Origin: an uncultured Holdemanella sp.
GTDB lineage: Bacteria > Bacillota_I > Bacilli_A > Erysipelotrichales > Erysipelotrichaceae
DNA: 35,428 nt
Assembly: GCF_934754935.1 (NCBI RefSeq)
Contig: NZ_CAKVJB010000027.1
Span: 1-35,428, forward strand
Reading direction: 5' to 3'
The translations under genes were made by a program, and so were the position numbers. This document shows, in pieces, positions 1 to 8,494 of the stretch (the stretch's first letter is position 1; every line of letters starts with the position of its first letter). Under the pieces are notes generated by a model. That model was not told the DNA's origin and searched no databases. It saw nothing but the letters and a program-made list of their open reading frames with translations.

Positions 1-2
1 TT

Positions 3-473
3 GAATCATCCTCTTTCTATTGTACCACTGGTGTAAATTTTCTCTTTTTGACTAGTCCTATTTATATGCTAACATCAGTATTCTGTATTGAGCCAATGCA
101 ATTGTTTGTAGCAGGTAATGATTATGTTCCAAATAGTGCTAAATGGGATGAACTAAGTGAAACACAACGACAAACTATTTAGGAAATTAATTATTATGGT
201 TATTCTTATCCAGGACATGAAAGCGAAAACTATTATGTAGCTACTCAAATCATGATCTGGCAGGTTGTTACTGGCACATGGTATCAACCATACTATATGG
301 ATGGAACGACAAATTATAATATTTCAAATGAAGTTAATGAAATCAATCGTTTACGAAGTACACCTCAAGGAAGACCTTCATTCAATAATCAAACGATCAA
401 AATGGGATTAAATACTCCAGTCACTTTAACAGATTCAAAAGGAACATTAATCAATTATTCTATTACAAAATGA
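3..473 (+). pseudogene. Fragment of a Cys-Gln thioester-domain (TQXA) surface protein
   Basis: One reading frame is open from the left edge to a TGA at 471-473, interrupted by an in-frame TAG at 180-182. It carries the signature of thioester adhesion domains: a cysteine in FCIEP (codon 84-86) and a glutamine in ATQIMIW (codon 246-248), with NYYGYSYPG between them. In intact family members this pair forms an internal thioester that binds host or surface ligands, and CnaB-type repeats and a cell-wall anchor follow. Here the frame ends right after the thioester domain, a terminator follows, and no signal peptide is visible, so the gene is broken in the middle and truncated at the 3' end. Family assignment is fairly sure. 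Any function is doubtful. Confidence 0.7.
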
Positions 474-520
474 AAAAGATTAGCCAATTTGGATCTACCA
501 ACAAGGCTAATCTTCTTTTA
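473..520 (+). terminator. Intrinsic terminator after the thioester fragment
   Basis: AAAGATTAGCC pairs with GGCTAATCTT across a 19-base loop and is followed by a T-rich tract. It begins at the stop codon of the surface-protein fragment. The A-run on the other side could let it work in both directions. Confidence 0.7.
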
Positions 521-641
521 TTATCTTTTCATGAATAATTCAGGTAATATTAGATATAAAATATACATTCAATTTCTCATCAGGAACACGCTCTCTATAT
601 TATTGGTATCAATTTGGTAGCAAAACAATCTATAAACGCAT

Positions 642-669
642 AAAAAGTGCCTTATATAAGGCACTTTTA
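642..669 (-). terminator. Intrinsic terminator downstream of guaA
   Basis: AAAAGTGCCTTATATAAGGCACTTTT is a perfect inverted repeat just past the guaA stop codon, with T-runs on both strands. It closes the long minus-strand cluster and may be bidirectional. Confidence 0.85.
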
Positions 670-681
670 TTCATTTTATCT

Positions 682-2229
682 CTACTCGAACTCAATTGTT
701 CCAGGAGGCTTACTAGTAAGGTCATACATTACACGGTTAACCCCACGAACCTCATTGATAATACGAGACATAACTTTATTTAATACTTCATATGGAATCT
801 GAGCTGATTCTGCAGTCATAAAGTCAATTGTATTAACGGCACGTAAAGCGATGGCATAATCATATGTTCTTTCATCACCCATAACACCTACTGAACGCAT
901 ATTTGTCAATGCTGCAAAGTATTGACCGATTGAACGATCCAATCCAGCATTTGCGATTTCTTCACGATAGATTGCATCTGCATCTTGTACGATTTTTACT
1001 TTTTCTTCAGTAACTTCACCAATGATACGAATTCCTAAACCAGGTCCTGGGAAAGGTTGTCTGAATACTAAGTATTCAGGAATACCTAATTCTAAACCAG
1101 CTTTACGAACTTCATCCTTGAATAAGTCACGTAATGGTTCAATGATTTCTTTGAAATCTACGTGATCAGGAAGTCCACCAACGTTGTGGTGAGATTTAAT
1201 TACGGCAGACTCTCCACCTAAACCACTCTCAACAACATCTGGATAAATTGTTCCTTGAACTAAGAAATCAACTTTTCCAATTTTCTTAGCCTCTTCTTCG
1301 AATACACGAATAAATTCTTCACCAATGATTTTACGTTTTGCTTCTGGTTCTTCAACACCCTTTAGCTTTTCATAATATCTTTGTTGCGCATTTACACGAA
1401 TGAAGTTTAATTCATATGGACCTTCTGGACCAAATACAGCTTCTACTTCATCCCCTTCATTTTTACGAAGTAAACCATGATCAACAAATACACATGTTAA
1501 TTGGTTACCAATTGCTTTTGATAATAATACAGCTGCAACAGAAGAGTCTACACCACCACTAAGGGCACATAAAACTTTTCCGTCTCCAACCTTTTCACGA
1601 ATCGCTTTAATTTGTTCTTCAACAAAGTTATCCATTCTCCAGTCCCCACAGCATCCACAAACACCACGAACGAAGTTATATAACATTTTTGAACCTTCTT
1701 GTGTATGCAATACTTCTGGATGGAACTGAATAGCATATAATCCTTTTTCTGCATTTTCACTTGATGCGCAAGGACAGTTATCTGTATGAGACGTAATTTC
1801 AAATCCAGGTGCTACCTGTGAAATATAGTCAAAGTGTGACATCCAGCAAATTGTTTTTTCAGATACACCCTCAAAGATTTTAGAAGAAGTCTTATCAACA
1901 AGAACCTCTGTCTTACCATATTCACGGTGATCCGCTTTTTCTACTTTTCCACCCAATACATGCATCATCAATTGTGCGCCATAGCAAAGGCCAAGAACTG
2001 GAATACCCAATTCAAACAATTCCTTTGAATATGTAGGTGAATCTGCCTCATAACAACTATTTGGTCCTCCAGTTAAGATAATTCCCTTTGGATTCATAGC
2101 TTTGATTTTTTCTAAATCTGTTTTATATGAATAAATTTCACAATATACATTGCACTCACGAACACGACGTGCAACCAACTGATTATATTGTCCTCCAAAA
2201 TCAAGAACAATGACTAATTCTTTTTTCAT
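682..2229 (-). CDS. guaA: GMP synthase (glutamine-hydrolysing)
   Basis: Converts XMP, ATP and glutamine to GMP in the cytoplasm, the last step of guanine nucleotide synthesis. The 515-residue length is typical. The N-terminal class I amidotransferase domain (about 1-195) has the nucleophile in GLCYGAQ (Cys82) and the His/Glu pair in QFHPEV. The ATP-pyrophosphatase domain follows, with its P-loop SGGVDSS near residue 222, and then the dimerisation domain ending in TSKPPGTIEFE. The start has AGGAGG seven bases upstream. It lies 48 bp after the dehydrogenase/HAD fusion gene with no terminator between them, so it can be co-transcribed. No XMP- or purine-type riboswitch is visible in the short leader. 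Confidence 0.98.
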   Translation of the reverse strand: MKKELVIVLDFGGQYNQLVARRVRECNVYCEIYSYKTDLEKIKAMNPKGIILTGGPNSCYEADSPTYSKELFELGIPVLGLCYGAQLMMHVLGGKVEKADHREYGKTEVLVDKTSSKIFEGVSEKTICWMSHFDYISQVAPGFEITSHTDNCPCASSENAEKGLYAIQFHPEVLHTQEGSKMLYNFVRGVCGCCGDWRMDNFVEEQIKAIREKVGDGKVLCALSGGVDSSVAAVLLSKAIGNQLTCVFVDHGLLRKNEGDEVEAVFGPEGPYELNFIRVNAQQRYYEKLKGVEEPEAKRKIIGEEFIRVFEEEAKKIGKVDFLVQGTIYPDVVESGLGGESAVIKSHHNVGGLPDHVDFKEIIEPLRDLFKDEVRKAGLELGIPEYLVFRQPFPGPGLGIRIIGEVTEEKVKIVQDADAIYREEIANAGLDRSIGQYFAALTNMRSVGVMGDERTYDYAIALRAVNTIDFMTAESAQIPYEVLNKVMSRIINEVRGVNRVMYDLTSKPPGTIEFE

Positions 2230-2277
2230 TGCGTCCTCCTAATGTTTTCCTAAACAATATTATAAAGTAGCAACCAA

Positions 2278-3777
2278 TTATTTACAACGCTTTAAATAAT
2301 CAATTACCTCATTTAAATCCTTACAAGATTCTTGGATATACTCCTTCATTTCGTCATCTGGTGCAATCTGATCTTGAATAAAAATGGAATGCATCTTCGC
2401 ATTGGCTGCTGCCATAATTCCATGCTTACTGTCCTCTAACACTAAACAGTTTTCTGGCTTTACATCTAATCTTTTTGCTGCAGCCAAGAAAACATCTGGA
2501 GCCGGCTTTGATTTATATCCCTCTTTAGAAGATACAATCACATTTGGACTTAACACAAAACCTGCATGCGACAAGAACTTTTTAATAGCCTGCGGATGCG
2601 AACTTGAAGCCACCGCATAAGGAATCTTATTCTCTTCAATATACTCAATTAAATTTTGTAAACCAACCATATTGGCACTACCAGGCTCTTTAAAATATGT
2701 AAAGAAATAATCCACACGCTCTTCCTGAATTTCTTCCATAACTCTTGTCACACCTGGATACATCATTTCAAACTCTGCAACCTTTCTTGAATCACAACCA
2801 ATTAAAGGTTCTGGAAAATAGTCTGGACAAGAAACGCCTAATTCTTTAGCCTTCTCTTTAAACTCATCCTTAAACATCTTTTCCGTGTTAAACATCAAAC
2901 CATCCATATCAAAAATAACTGCTTTAATTTGTGGCTTTCTAAAATATTCAATCAAACACTGCGTGCCTAAATCACTCATACCACGATCCATTAGATCCAC
3001 ATATTCTTTGATGACGCGATTTACACCATACAAAGGAAAATTTGCCTCATCTTGTGCAATCTTTAAATCCTTCACAAAATGCTTCACATAAAAACCAGGT
3101 GCATAATCATTCTCTAACATCTTCTTACCTTGGAATTCCAATTGTTTAGATCCAGCAGCCCCATTGCGCAAGAAGCGATATACAAAAGATTCATCCACAT
3201 CTTTACAATTCAAATACGACATAGCCTCACAAATACCTTGTAACGTATTCGCAATCATAATTTGATTGGCCATCTTGACATGTTGACCGCAACCAGCCTT
3301 GCCACAATACTCAATTTGTGTTCCAAACGCTTCAAAGATTTCTTTATTCGTTTCAAAATCCTCTTTGTCTGCACCAACCAATACAGTTAAAGTACCATTT
3401 TTAGCTCCTGTATCTCCACCAGTCACTGGCGCATCCAATACATGAACACCCAATTCTTTTCCTTTTGTATACAATTCTTTAGCTAGCTTAGGACTTGAAG
3501 TTGTAAAATCAATACAAGTTTTACCCGCTTCAATACAACCAAAAATCACATCATATACTTCTTTAACATCACTAGGAAAACCGACCATTGTACAAATTAC
3601 ATCTACATTAGATGTCAAAGACACAATCGATTCTTCTAAAATGGCACCTGCATTTTTAGCTTGTTCTACCCTTTCTGGATGTCTTGCGTATACATGCACT
3701 TCATAACCCTTATTCAATAAATGAATAACCATTGGCTGGCCCATAATGCCAGCACCAATCCAACCTATTTTTCTCAT
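2278..3777 (-). CDS. Beta-hydroxyacid dehydrogenase fused to a HAD phosphatase
   Basis: A 499-residue two-domain protein. Residues 1 to about 285 form a 3-hydroxyisobutyrate dehydrogenase-family enzyme: Rossmann motif IGWIGAGIMGQPM at the N-terminus, substrate motif DAPVTGGDTGA, catalytic Lys in GQHVKMANQ. Residues from about 290 form a HAD hydrolase of the beta-phosphoglucomutase-like group: DMDGLMFNTE (nucleophile Asp plus DxD), a Ser motif in VASSSHP, the Lys in KSKPAPDVF and an acidic VLEDSKHG. Each half has near-normal length for its family, so this looks like a true gene fusion, with reading frame and AT content continuous through the junction. Substrates cannot be read from the sequence; a hydroxy-acid oxidised or reduced by one half and a phosphate ester hydrolysed by the other is the simplest idea. 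The start lies one base after the neighbouring stop codon, so the two are translationally linked. Confidence 0.88.
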   Translation of the reverse strand: MRKIGWIGAGIMGQPMVIHLLNKGYEVHVYARHPERVEQAKNAGAILEESIVSLTSNVDVICTMVGFPSDVKEVYDVIFGCIEAGKTCIDFTTSSPKLAKELYTKGKELGVHVLDAPVTGGDTGAKNGTLTVLVGADKEDFETNKEIFEAFGTQIEYCGKAGCGQHVKMANQIMIANTLQGICEAMSYLNCKDVDESFVYRFLRNGAAGSKQLEFQGKKMLENDYAPGFYVKHFVKDLKIAQDEANFPLYGVNRVIKEYVDLMDRGMSDLGTQCLIEYFRKPQIKAVIFDMDGLMFNTEKMFKDEFKEKAKELGVSCPDYFPEPLIGCDSRKVAEFEMMYPGVTRVMEEIQEERVDYFFTYFKEPGSANMVGLQNLIEYIEENKIPYAVASSSHPQAIKKFLSHAGFVLSPNVIVSSKEGYKSKPAPDVFLAAAKRLDVKPENCLVLEDSKHGIMAAANAKMHSIFIQDQIAPDDEMKEYIQESCKDLNEVIDYLKRCK

Positions 3778-3778
3778 T

Positions 3779-4900
3779 TTACTTTCTTCCCTTCACTAAT
3801 ATTGGAGCGGATTGCACCGCAATAAATTTCACAACTTCTAACATAAACTTAATTTCTTCTGCATTCAATTGACGAATCTCCTTCAAACCAGACAATGCCT
3901 GTTTAAATGAAAATTCAGTTAAATCCGCAATCGTACGAATTTCCATACGATCAAACAATTCTCCAATCAAATGACAATAGCGCTCTTTTTCTTCAGCCGG
4001 ACGATCCAATAATAACTTATTTACATATTCCAGTAAATCATCACTCTCTTTTGTGAGTGCATCACAATAATTAAAGTCTTTTACATCCACACTCCACATC
4101 AGTGTATCATGTTGCGCTAAACCAGAACCTTGGGCATCCATGATTTTTGTTTGTTCTCTATGATGTAAAACACGACCCACAATACTATCCTTAGGAATAT
4201 AGTTTGTGATCTTAGATACATCCTCATCCCCCTGCCAGAAACCATCTACAAAGCCAGGCCCATCAAAGCTTTTCACACCTTCAATATATCCCTGTAATTC
4301 TGGATTTTTTAAATACGCATACATGGCTAGGTTTCCACCCTTTGAATGCCCCGTTAAATACATCTTTGGATAGACCTTCTTCTTTTTCAATCCAAACAAA
4401 TAACTCGTTTCAGGAATATTCTCAATGGTTTCTTTAACATAATCCTTCGCCAAGATTTGACAAGGAAGATTCTGCTTATAAGTCATCATCAAGTTTTCTT
4501 TCCAACCCGTAATACTACCATCTGTACCACTAAAAGAAAGCACTAGAGAACCATCTGGCAACACAACTGTTACCACACTAAATTGAATCACATCTTCATC
4601 GCTATAGACTTTTTTATAGTTCTTTAACTTTATATTTCCATAACGAATCGTATCTTGTAATGCATCAATTAAATGCGGAAGATTCATTGAAAATGTATAC
4701 TTACTCTTTAATTCCTCTTCACTATATAAAGAAAGATATTTACGACATGCTTCTTCTAAAGAAACCTCATCCTTTTCCACAATGCCATCCCAATCCACAT
4801 AAGATAGATCGGCACATACTAACATATCCACCTCATTAAAGGGACGAATAGAAAAGTCGATATCTCTTCTTAAATGTACATAATTCAATAAGTTTTCCAT
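3779..4900 (-). CDS. Mbeg1-like alpha/beta-hydrolase (DUF2974)
   Basis: The protein resembles the Mbeg1-like/DUF2974 family of lipase-class-3-like alpha/beta hydrolases. It begins MENLLNYVHLRRDIDF and carries the nucleophile elbow in LTGHSKGGNLAMYA near residue 200, the family form of GxSxG. An upstream in-frame start at 4948 exists, but only the ATG at 4900 has a proper ribosome binding site (GAGGTTGATT before ATG) and gives the usual family N-terminus. No signal peptide is seen. Substrate is unknown. It sits tightly between the GNAT/carbonic-anhydrase fusion and the dehydrogenase/HAD fusion. Confidence 0.82.
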   Translation of the reverse strand: MENLLNYVHLRRDIDFSIRPFNEVDMLVCADLSYVDWDGIVEKDEVSLEEACRKYLSLYSEEELKSKYTFSMNLPHLIDALQDTIRYGNIKLKNYKKVYSDEDVIQFSVVTVVLPDGSLVLSFSGTDGSITGWKENLMMTYKQNLPCQILAKDYVKETIENIPETSYLFGLKKKKVYPKMYLTGHSKGGNLAMYAYLKNPELQGYIEGVKSFDGPGFVDGFWQGDEDVSKITNYIPKDSIVGRVLHHREQTKIMDAQGSGLAQHDTLMWSVDVKDFNYCDALTKESDDLLEYVNKLLLDRPAEEKERYCHLIGELFDRMEIRTIADLTEFSFKQALSGLKEIRQLNAEEIKFMLEVVKFIAVQSAPILVKGRK

Positions 4901-4952
4901 AATCAACCTCACTACATCGATTTTACAATATACAAAAGGATTAGCCAAATGA

Positions 4953-5909
4953 CTAACCCAATTTTTTCGATAATTTTACATAGTGATTTGCATTTGAAAG
5001 AATATCAGAAATTGAAGATTCTGAAGCTTCCTTAATAATTTTAGCCGGCACTCCAACCACAACACTCTTTTGTGGAATCACCATATTTTCAGGCACAACA
5101 CAACCCGCACCAATGATACTATGCTTTCCAATATGAGCTCCATTTAAAATAGTAGCCCCCATACCAATAAGCACCTCATCCTCAATCGTACAACCATGCA
5201 CAATGGCCCCATGACCAATCGTTACACGATTACCAATCTGAAGTGGATATCCACTATCCGTATGCAAAACACACTGATCTTGAATATTGGTTTCTTGCCC
5301 AATTTCAATCGTTTCTTCTTCACTACGAATCACTGCGTTATACCAAACACTTGAACCTTTGCCAATTGAAACATTACCTAAGATGGTTGCATTACTTGCA
5401 CAAGAAAAATCCTTTTTAACCTCATCCAATCTCTTACAAAGCCAAATCACACCATGCCACACATCAAATTTCATGCCACAAGAAGGCAGTGCTCCATACC
5501 ATGTAAAGCCATGTTTTTTATGAAAGGCAATACTTTCTTCATTCGAATCTGTAATACATGAAATGATCCAACGCATGTTCAGCTTTCTACAATCTGCTTC
5601 AAGCTGATCTAACATTTTTGAAGGCAAACCATAATGTTTTCCTTCTTTAAAATAAATAGTAAGTTCTATACAATACTTATACGCTTCCTTCGAAAAAGCA
5701 GGATGCACATATCCATAGCCAATTAAAATATCATCATTAAGTGCTACATAAAATGGATTCGTTTTTGCGATTTCCATCATGTGTTCTTTAAACACATCAA
5801 AAGAATCTGGCACAAGATCAAATATAGCCACACTTGTCTTTACATAATGTACATAGATTGGATATATACTCTCTAAATCTTTTTTTTGAAGTAAACGTAA
5901 TTCCTGCAT
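4953..5909 (-). CDS. GNAT acetyltransferase fused to a gamma-carbonic-anhydrase-like domain
   Basis: 318 residues with two recognisable halves. Residues 1 to about 160 look like a phosphinothricin-type GNAT N-acetyltransferase (IYPIYVHYV near the start, FHKKHGFTWYGALPSCGMKF near the end). The glycine-rich acetyl-CoA loop is less obvious than usual. Residues from about 170 form a left-handed beta-helix of the gamma-carbonic anhydrase/YrdA-PaaY type: hexapeptide repeats, with the three expected zinc histidines in VLHTD and GHGAIVHG. AGGAGG precedes the start by seven bases. The two domains are normally separate proteins. The beta-helix half could be a carbonic anhydrase or only a metal-binding scaffold. 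Start and frame are secure; the joint role is unknown. Confidence 0.85.
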   Translation of the reverse strand: MQELRLLQKKDLESIYPIYVHYVKTSVAIFDLVPDSFDVFKEHMMEIAKTNPFYVALNDDILIGYGYVHPAFSKEAYKYCIELTIYFKEGKHYGLPSKMLDQLEADCRKLNMRWIISCITDSNEESIAFHKKHGFTWYGALPSCGMKFDVWHGVIWLCKRLDEVKKDFSCASNATILGNVSIGKGSSVWYNAVIRSEEETIEIGQETNIQDQCVLHTDSGYPLQIGNRVTIGHGAIVHGCTIEDEVLIGMGATILNGAHIGKHSIIGAGCVVPENMVIPQKSVVVGVPAKIIKEASESSISDILSNANHYVKLSKKLG

Positions 5910-5918
5910 AAAAACCTC

Positions 5919-6920
5919 CTATTGGATTTCTAAACTTGAATCGGCAGTCAAGCTTGCATCTGCTCTTCTACCAGAAAGATATGCGATCGTTCCAGCCACA
6001 CCGATCATACTCGCATTGTCTGTACAACAATACATTGGAGGTACCGTAAATTCCACTTCTGGATATTCATTTCTTAATTCTTCTACCTTTTCACGAAGTC
6101 TAGAGTTAGCACTAACTCCACCACCTACAACGAAATGACGAATATCTTTATGATCATCTAATACCGCTCTTACACGAGAGAAAATTTCATCCAACGCACA
6201 TTCTTGGAATGAACAAGCTAAATCAGCCATATCAAATGTCTTTCCTTGTCTTTCCATGCGCTTTGTGAATTGTAAAACACTACTCTTCAATCCAGAAAAA
6301 CTAAAGTCATAACGACCTTGTGTCTTAGGTTTTGCCAGTTCATACACAGGCTTTCCTTCTTTTGCCAATTTATCAATTTTAGGACCACCAGGATATCCAA
6401 GACCCAATACACGAGCCACCTTATCAAAGGCTTCTCCAATCGCATCGTCCTGCGTTTCCCCTAAGATTTCAAAACTAGTCTCATCCTTCATATAAACAAG
6501 TTCAGTATTTCCACCAGAAACAACAAGTGCTAACACAGGATATTTCATATCCACAACTAATTCATTGGCATAAATGTGTCCAGCCAAATGATGTACAGGA
6601 ACCAATGGTTTATGGTAGGCAAAAGCCAAAGTCTTTGCGGCTTGCACACCAACGTGTAAACATCCAATTAAGCCAGGCCCCCGCGTAACGGCAACCGCAT
6701 CCACATCTTCCATAGTGATATTGGCATCCTTCAATGCTTTTTCAATACAATACGAAATGTTTTCTACATGAATACGACTCGCAACTTCGGGTACGACCCC
6801 ACCAAATTCTGTATGCACATCAATTTGGCTTGCGACTACACTTGATAATACTTCCTTTTTATCTTTGACAACCGCAACGGCTGTTTCATCACAACTACTT
6901 TCAATTCCGATAATAATCAT
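5919..6920 (-). CDS. tsaD: tRNA N6-adenosine threonylcarbamoyltransferase TsaD
   Basis: Transfers the threonylcarbamoyl group from threonylcarbamoyl-AMP to A37 of ANN-decoding tRNAs, working with TsaB and TsaE. The 333-residue length is standard. Visible family marks are the N-terminal GIESSCDETA, the metal-binding HHLAGH (His111 and His115), VVSGGNTELV, and the late VVGGGVSANSRLR plus CTDNASMI. AGGAGG lies seven bases before the ATG. It follows rimI after nine bases in the order tsaE-tsaB-rimI-tsaD, a common bacterial arrangement. Confidence 0.98.
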   Translation of the reverse strand: MIIIGIESSCDETAVAVVKDKKEVLSSVVASQIDVHTEFGGVVPEVASRIHVENISYCIEKALKDANITMEDVDAVAVTRGPGLIGCLHVGVQAAKTLAFAYHKPLVPVHHLAGHIYANELVVDMKYPVLALVVSGGNTELVYMKDETSFEILGETQDDAIGEAFDKVARVLGLGYPGGPKIDKLAKEGKPVYELAKPKTQGRYDFSFSGLKSSVLQFTKRMERQGKTFDMADLACSFQECALDEIFSRVRAVLDDHKDIRHFVVGGGVSANSRLREKVEELRNEYPEVEFTVPPMYCCTDNASMIGVAGTIAYLSGRRADASLTADSSLEIQ

Positions 6921-6929
6921 ACAATCCTC

Positions 6930-7364
6930 CTACAATGCCAATGTCATCACAATGGCATCTTCTCCATCCGGATAATAACTCTTAGATACATTGACTTGAA
7001 TAAAGCCCATTTTCTTGTATAAATTCAATGCTGCCTCATTACTGGCACGAACTTCTAATGTCATAAATTCACAAGCTACTTCTCTAGCTCGATCAAACAA
7101 ATGCATCATTAATTCTTTTCCATATCCTCTTTTTCTTAAGTTTGGATCGACTCCAATACGAGCTAACTGCGCCATTTCAAAAGTTTCCCACAAAAACGCA
7201 TAGCCTACAATTGTATCTTCATCTTCTAAGATCCAACCATGAGAAAAAGGATTCTCATTCAATTCATATAAACAGTCTTTTTCGAGCCAAGGCTGTTTGA
7301 AACATGCTTGTTCAAGTTCTAAAACACGAACTAGATCCGTGTCTTTCATTTCTTTAAAAATCAT
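6930..7364 (-). CDS. rimI: Ribosomal protein S18-alanine N-acetyltransferase RimI
   Basis: A 144-residue GNAT protein. The acetyl-CoA binding segment is LRKRGYGKELM (R-x-x-G-x-G), followed by LEVRASNEAALNLYKKMGF, which is typical of RimI. In E. coli RimI acetylates the N-terminus of S18. In many Bacillota the gene sits, as here, inside the t6A cluster. Its ATG overlaps the tsaB stop codon by four bases and lacks a strong ribosome binding site of its own, so it is probably translated by coupling. Confidence 0.93.
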   Translation of the reverse strand: MIFKEMKDTDLVRVLELEQACFKQPWLEKDCLYELNENPFSHGWILEDEDTIVGYAFLWETFEMAQLARIGVDPNLRKRGYGKELMMHLFDRAREVACEFMTLEVRASNEAALNLYKKMGFIQVNVSKSYYPDGEDAIVMTLAL

Positions 7365-7954
7365 GCTTTATAGGCATCACTTTCTTTTAAATATTGTGGA
7401 ACTAAGGCATGTACATTTTCAATTGTACGACTTGGTACTTCAATAAAATTCTTCAAGAAATCACAACTTGCAGCTTCTTGATTCACTAAATATCCATCCC
7501 CATATAATGTTCCAGGATGTTCATTTAAGAAATCTTCTAATTGATCAACTTCTAAAATTTGTGTTTCACCAACCACAACACCCTTTTCTAAGTGTGCTAC
7601 ATACGCTCTTTTGCTGCGCGCATCCAAAATAACGTTTGCACTTTCATCCATTCCAGCAAACAACTGCATGGTACTAATGCACTTTAATGTTTTATGCATT
7701 TGTGTACAGAATACTTTCGCAATTGTCATCGCAATACGAATACCTGTATAAGATCCAGGACCATCTGTGATAATCACTTCATCAACGTCTTTATAGTCTA
7801 AACTGTTCTTTTCAAACAATTGATTTAATTCCACAAAAATCGTTTCACTTTGTTTTTTAAATGCTTCAATAGATACACCATCAATCAATGTTCCATCTTT
7901 ATATAAACCTAATACTAATGCTTTATAAGCACTATCCATACATAAACTAATCAT
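7361..7954 (-). CDS. tsaB: tRNA threonylcarbamoyladenosine synthesis protein TsaB
   Basis: A TsaB/YeaZ-type ASKHA-fold partner of TsaD, needed for t6A formation and not catalytic alone. The sequence opens MISLCMDSAYKALVLGLY and contains ITDGPGSYTGIRIAMTIAK, the family hallmark near residue 70. I place the start at 7954: GGAGG lies seven bases upstream of that ATG, while the longer reading would need a TTG codon and would put the GGAGG inside the coding region. It overlaps tsaE by eight bases and rimI by four. Confidence 0.95.
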   Translation of the reverse strand: MISLCMDSAYKALVLGLYKDGTLIDGVSIEAFKKQSETIFVELNQLFEKNSLDYKDVDEVIITDGPGSYTGIRIAMTIAKVFCTQMHKTLKCISTMQLFAGMDESANVILDARSKRAYVAHLEKGVVVGETQILEVDQLEDFLNEHPGTLYGDGYLVNQEAASCDFLKNFIEVPSRTIENVHALVPQYLKESDAYKA

Positions 7955-8399
7955 GATATGCCTCCACAATACTCTTTGATACAGGACCCGTATATTCCAA
8001 TGTCACTGTACGATTTTCATCGATACCTTCTTCAAAAGAAATTTTAATGTGGTCTTGTGGCAATTGATCCTCAATAAATTCCGACCATTCTACTACAGTA
8101 ATTCCTTCATCAAAACAATCTTCAAAACCTAAGTCCTGACATTTTCCTTCCAAACGATATGCATCTATATGATGGAAAGGTACACCACCTTCTTGTTTAT
8201 AATCCTTTAAAATTGTGAAGGTTGGTGAATTAATCACATTCTTTACACCCAAAGCTTTCCCAAAGCTTTTTGTCCAAGTTGTTTTACCTGCACCCAAATC
8301 TCCATCTAATGTAATGACTAATTGTTTATTTCTACAAAGATCTGCCATTTTTGTAGCAAATTCCTGTGTTTCTTGTAAACTATGAATTTCTATTTTCAT
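7947..8399 (-). CDS. tsaE: tRNA threonylcarbamoyladenosine synthesis ATPase TsaE
   Basis: P-loop ATPase that drives turnover of the TsaB-TsaD complex. Its Walker A motif GDLGAGKTTWTKSFGKALG, then SPTF and the HHIDAYRLEG segment are characteristic. About 150 residues is normal. The start MKIEIHSLQE at 8399 has GGAGG seven bases upstream, whereas an upstream in-frame GTG at 8447 would add 16 residues that are not typical of the family. First gene of the tsaE-tsaB-rimI-tsaD string. A 7-bp inverted repeat AAAGTGG/CCACTTT lies 27 bases upstream of the start. Confidence 0.95.
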   Translation of the reverse strand: MKIEIHSLQETQEFATKMADLCRNKQLVITLDGDLGAGKTTWTKSFGKALGVKNVINSPTFTILKDYKQEGGVPFHHIDAYRLEGKCQDLGFEDCFDEGITVVEWSEFIEDQLPQDHIKISFEEGIDENRTVTLEYTGPVSKSIVEAYHD

Positions 8400-8494
8400 G
8401 TAATCCTCCAAGTTTTGTATCTTATAAAGTGGTTTCCACTTTAACACTCCTTTATTTCATAAAATACACTATTCCATCTTATATCTTTTTTCAA

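Noticed and set aside
7954..7969. Longer TsaB reading from a TTG
   Set aside because: It would put the GGAGG of the ATG at 7954 inside the coding sequence.
8426..8442. AAAGTGG/CCACTTT hairpin before tsaE as an attenuator
   Set aside because: Short stem with a three-base loop, no T-run, no competing structure seen.
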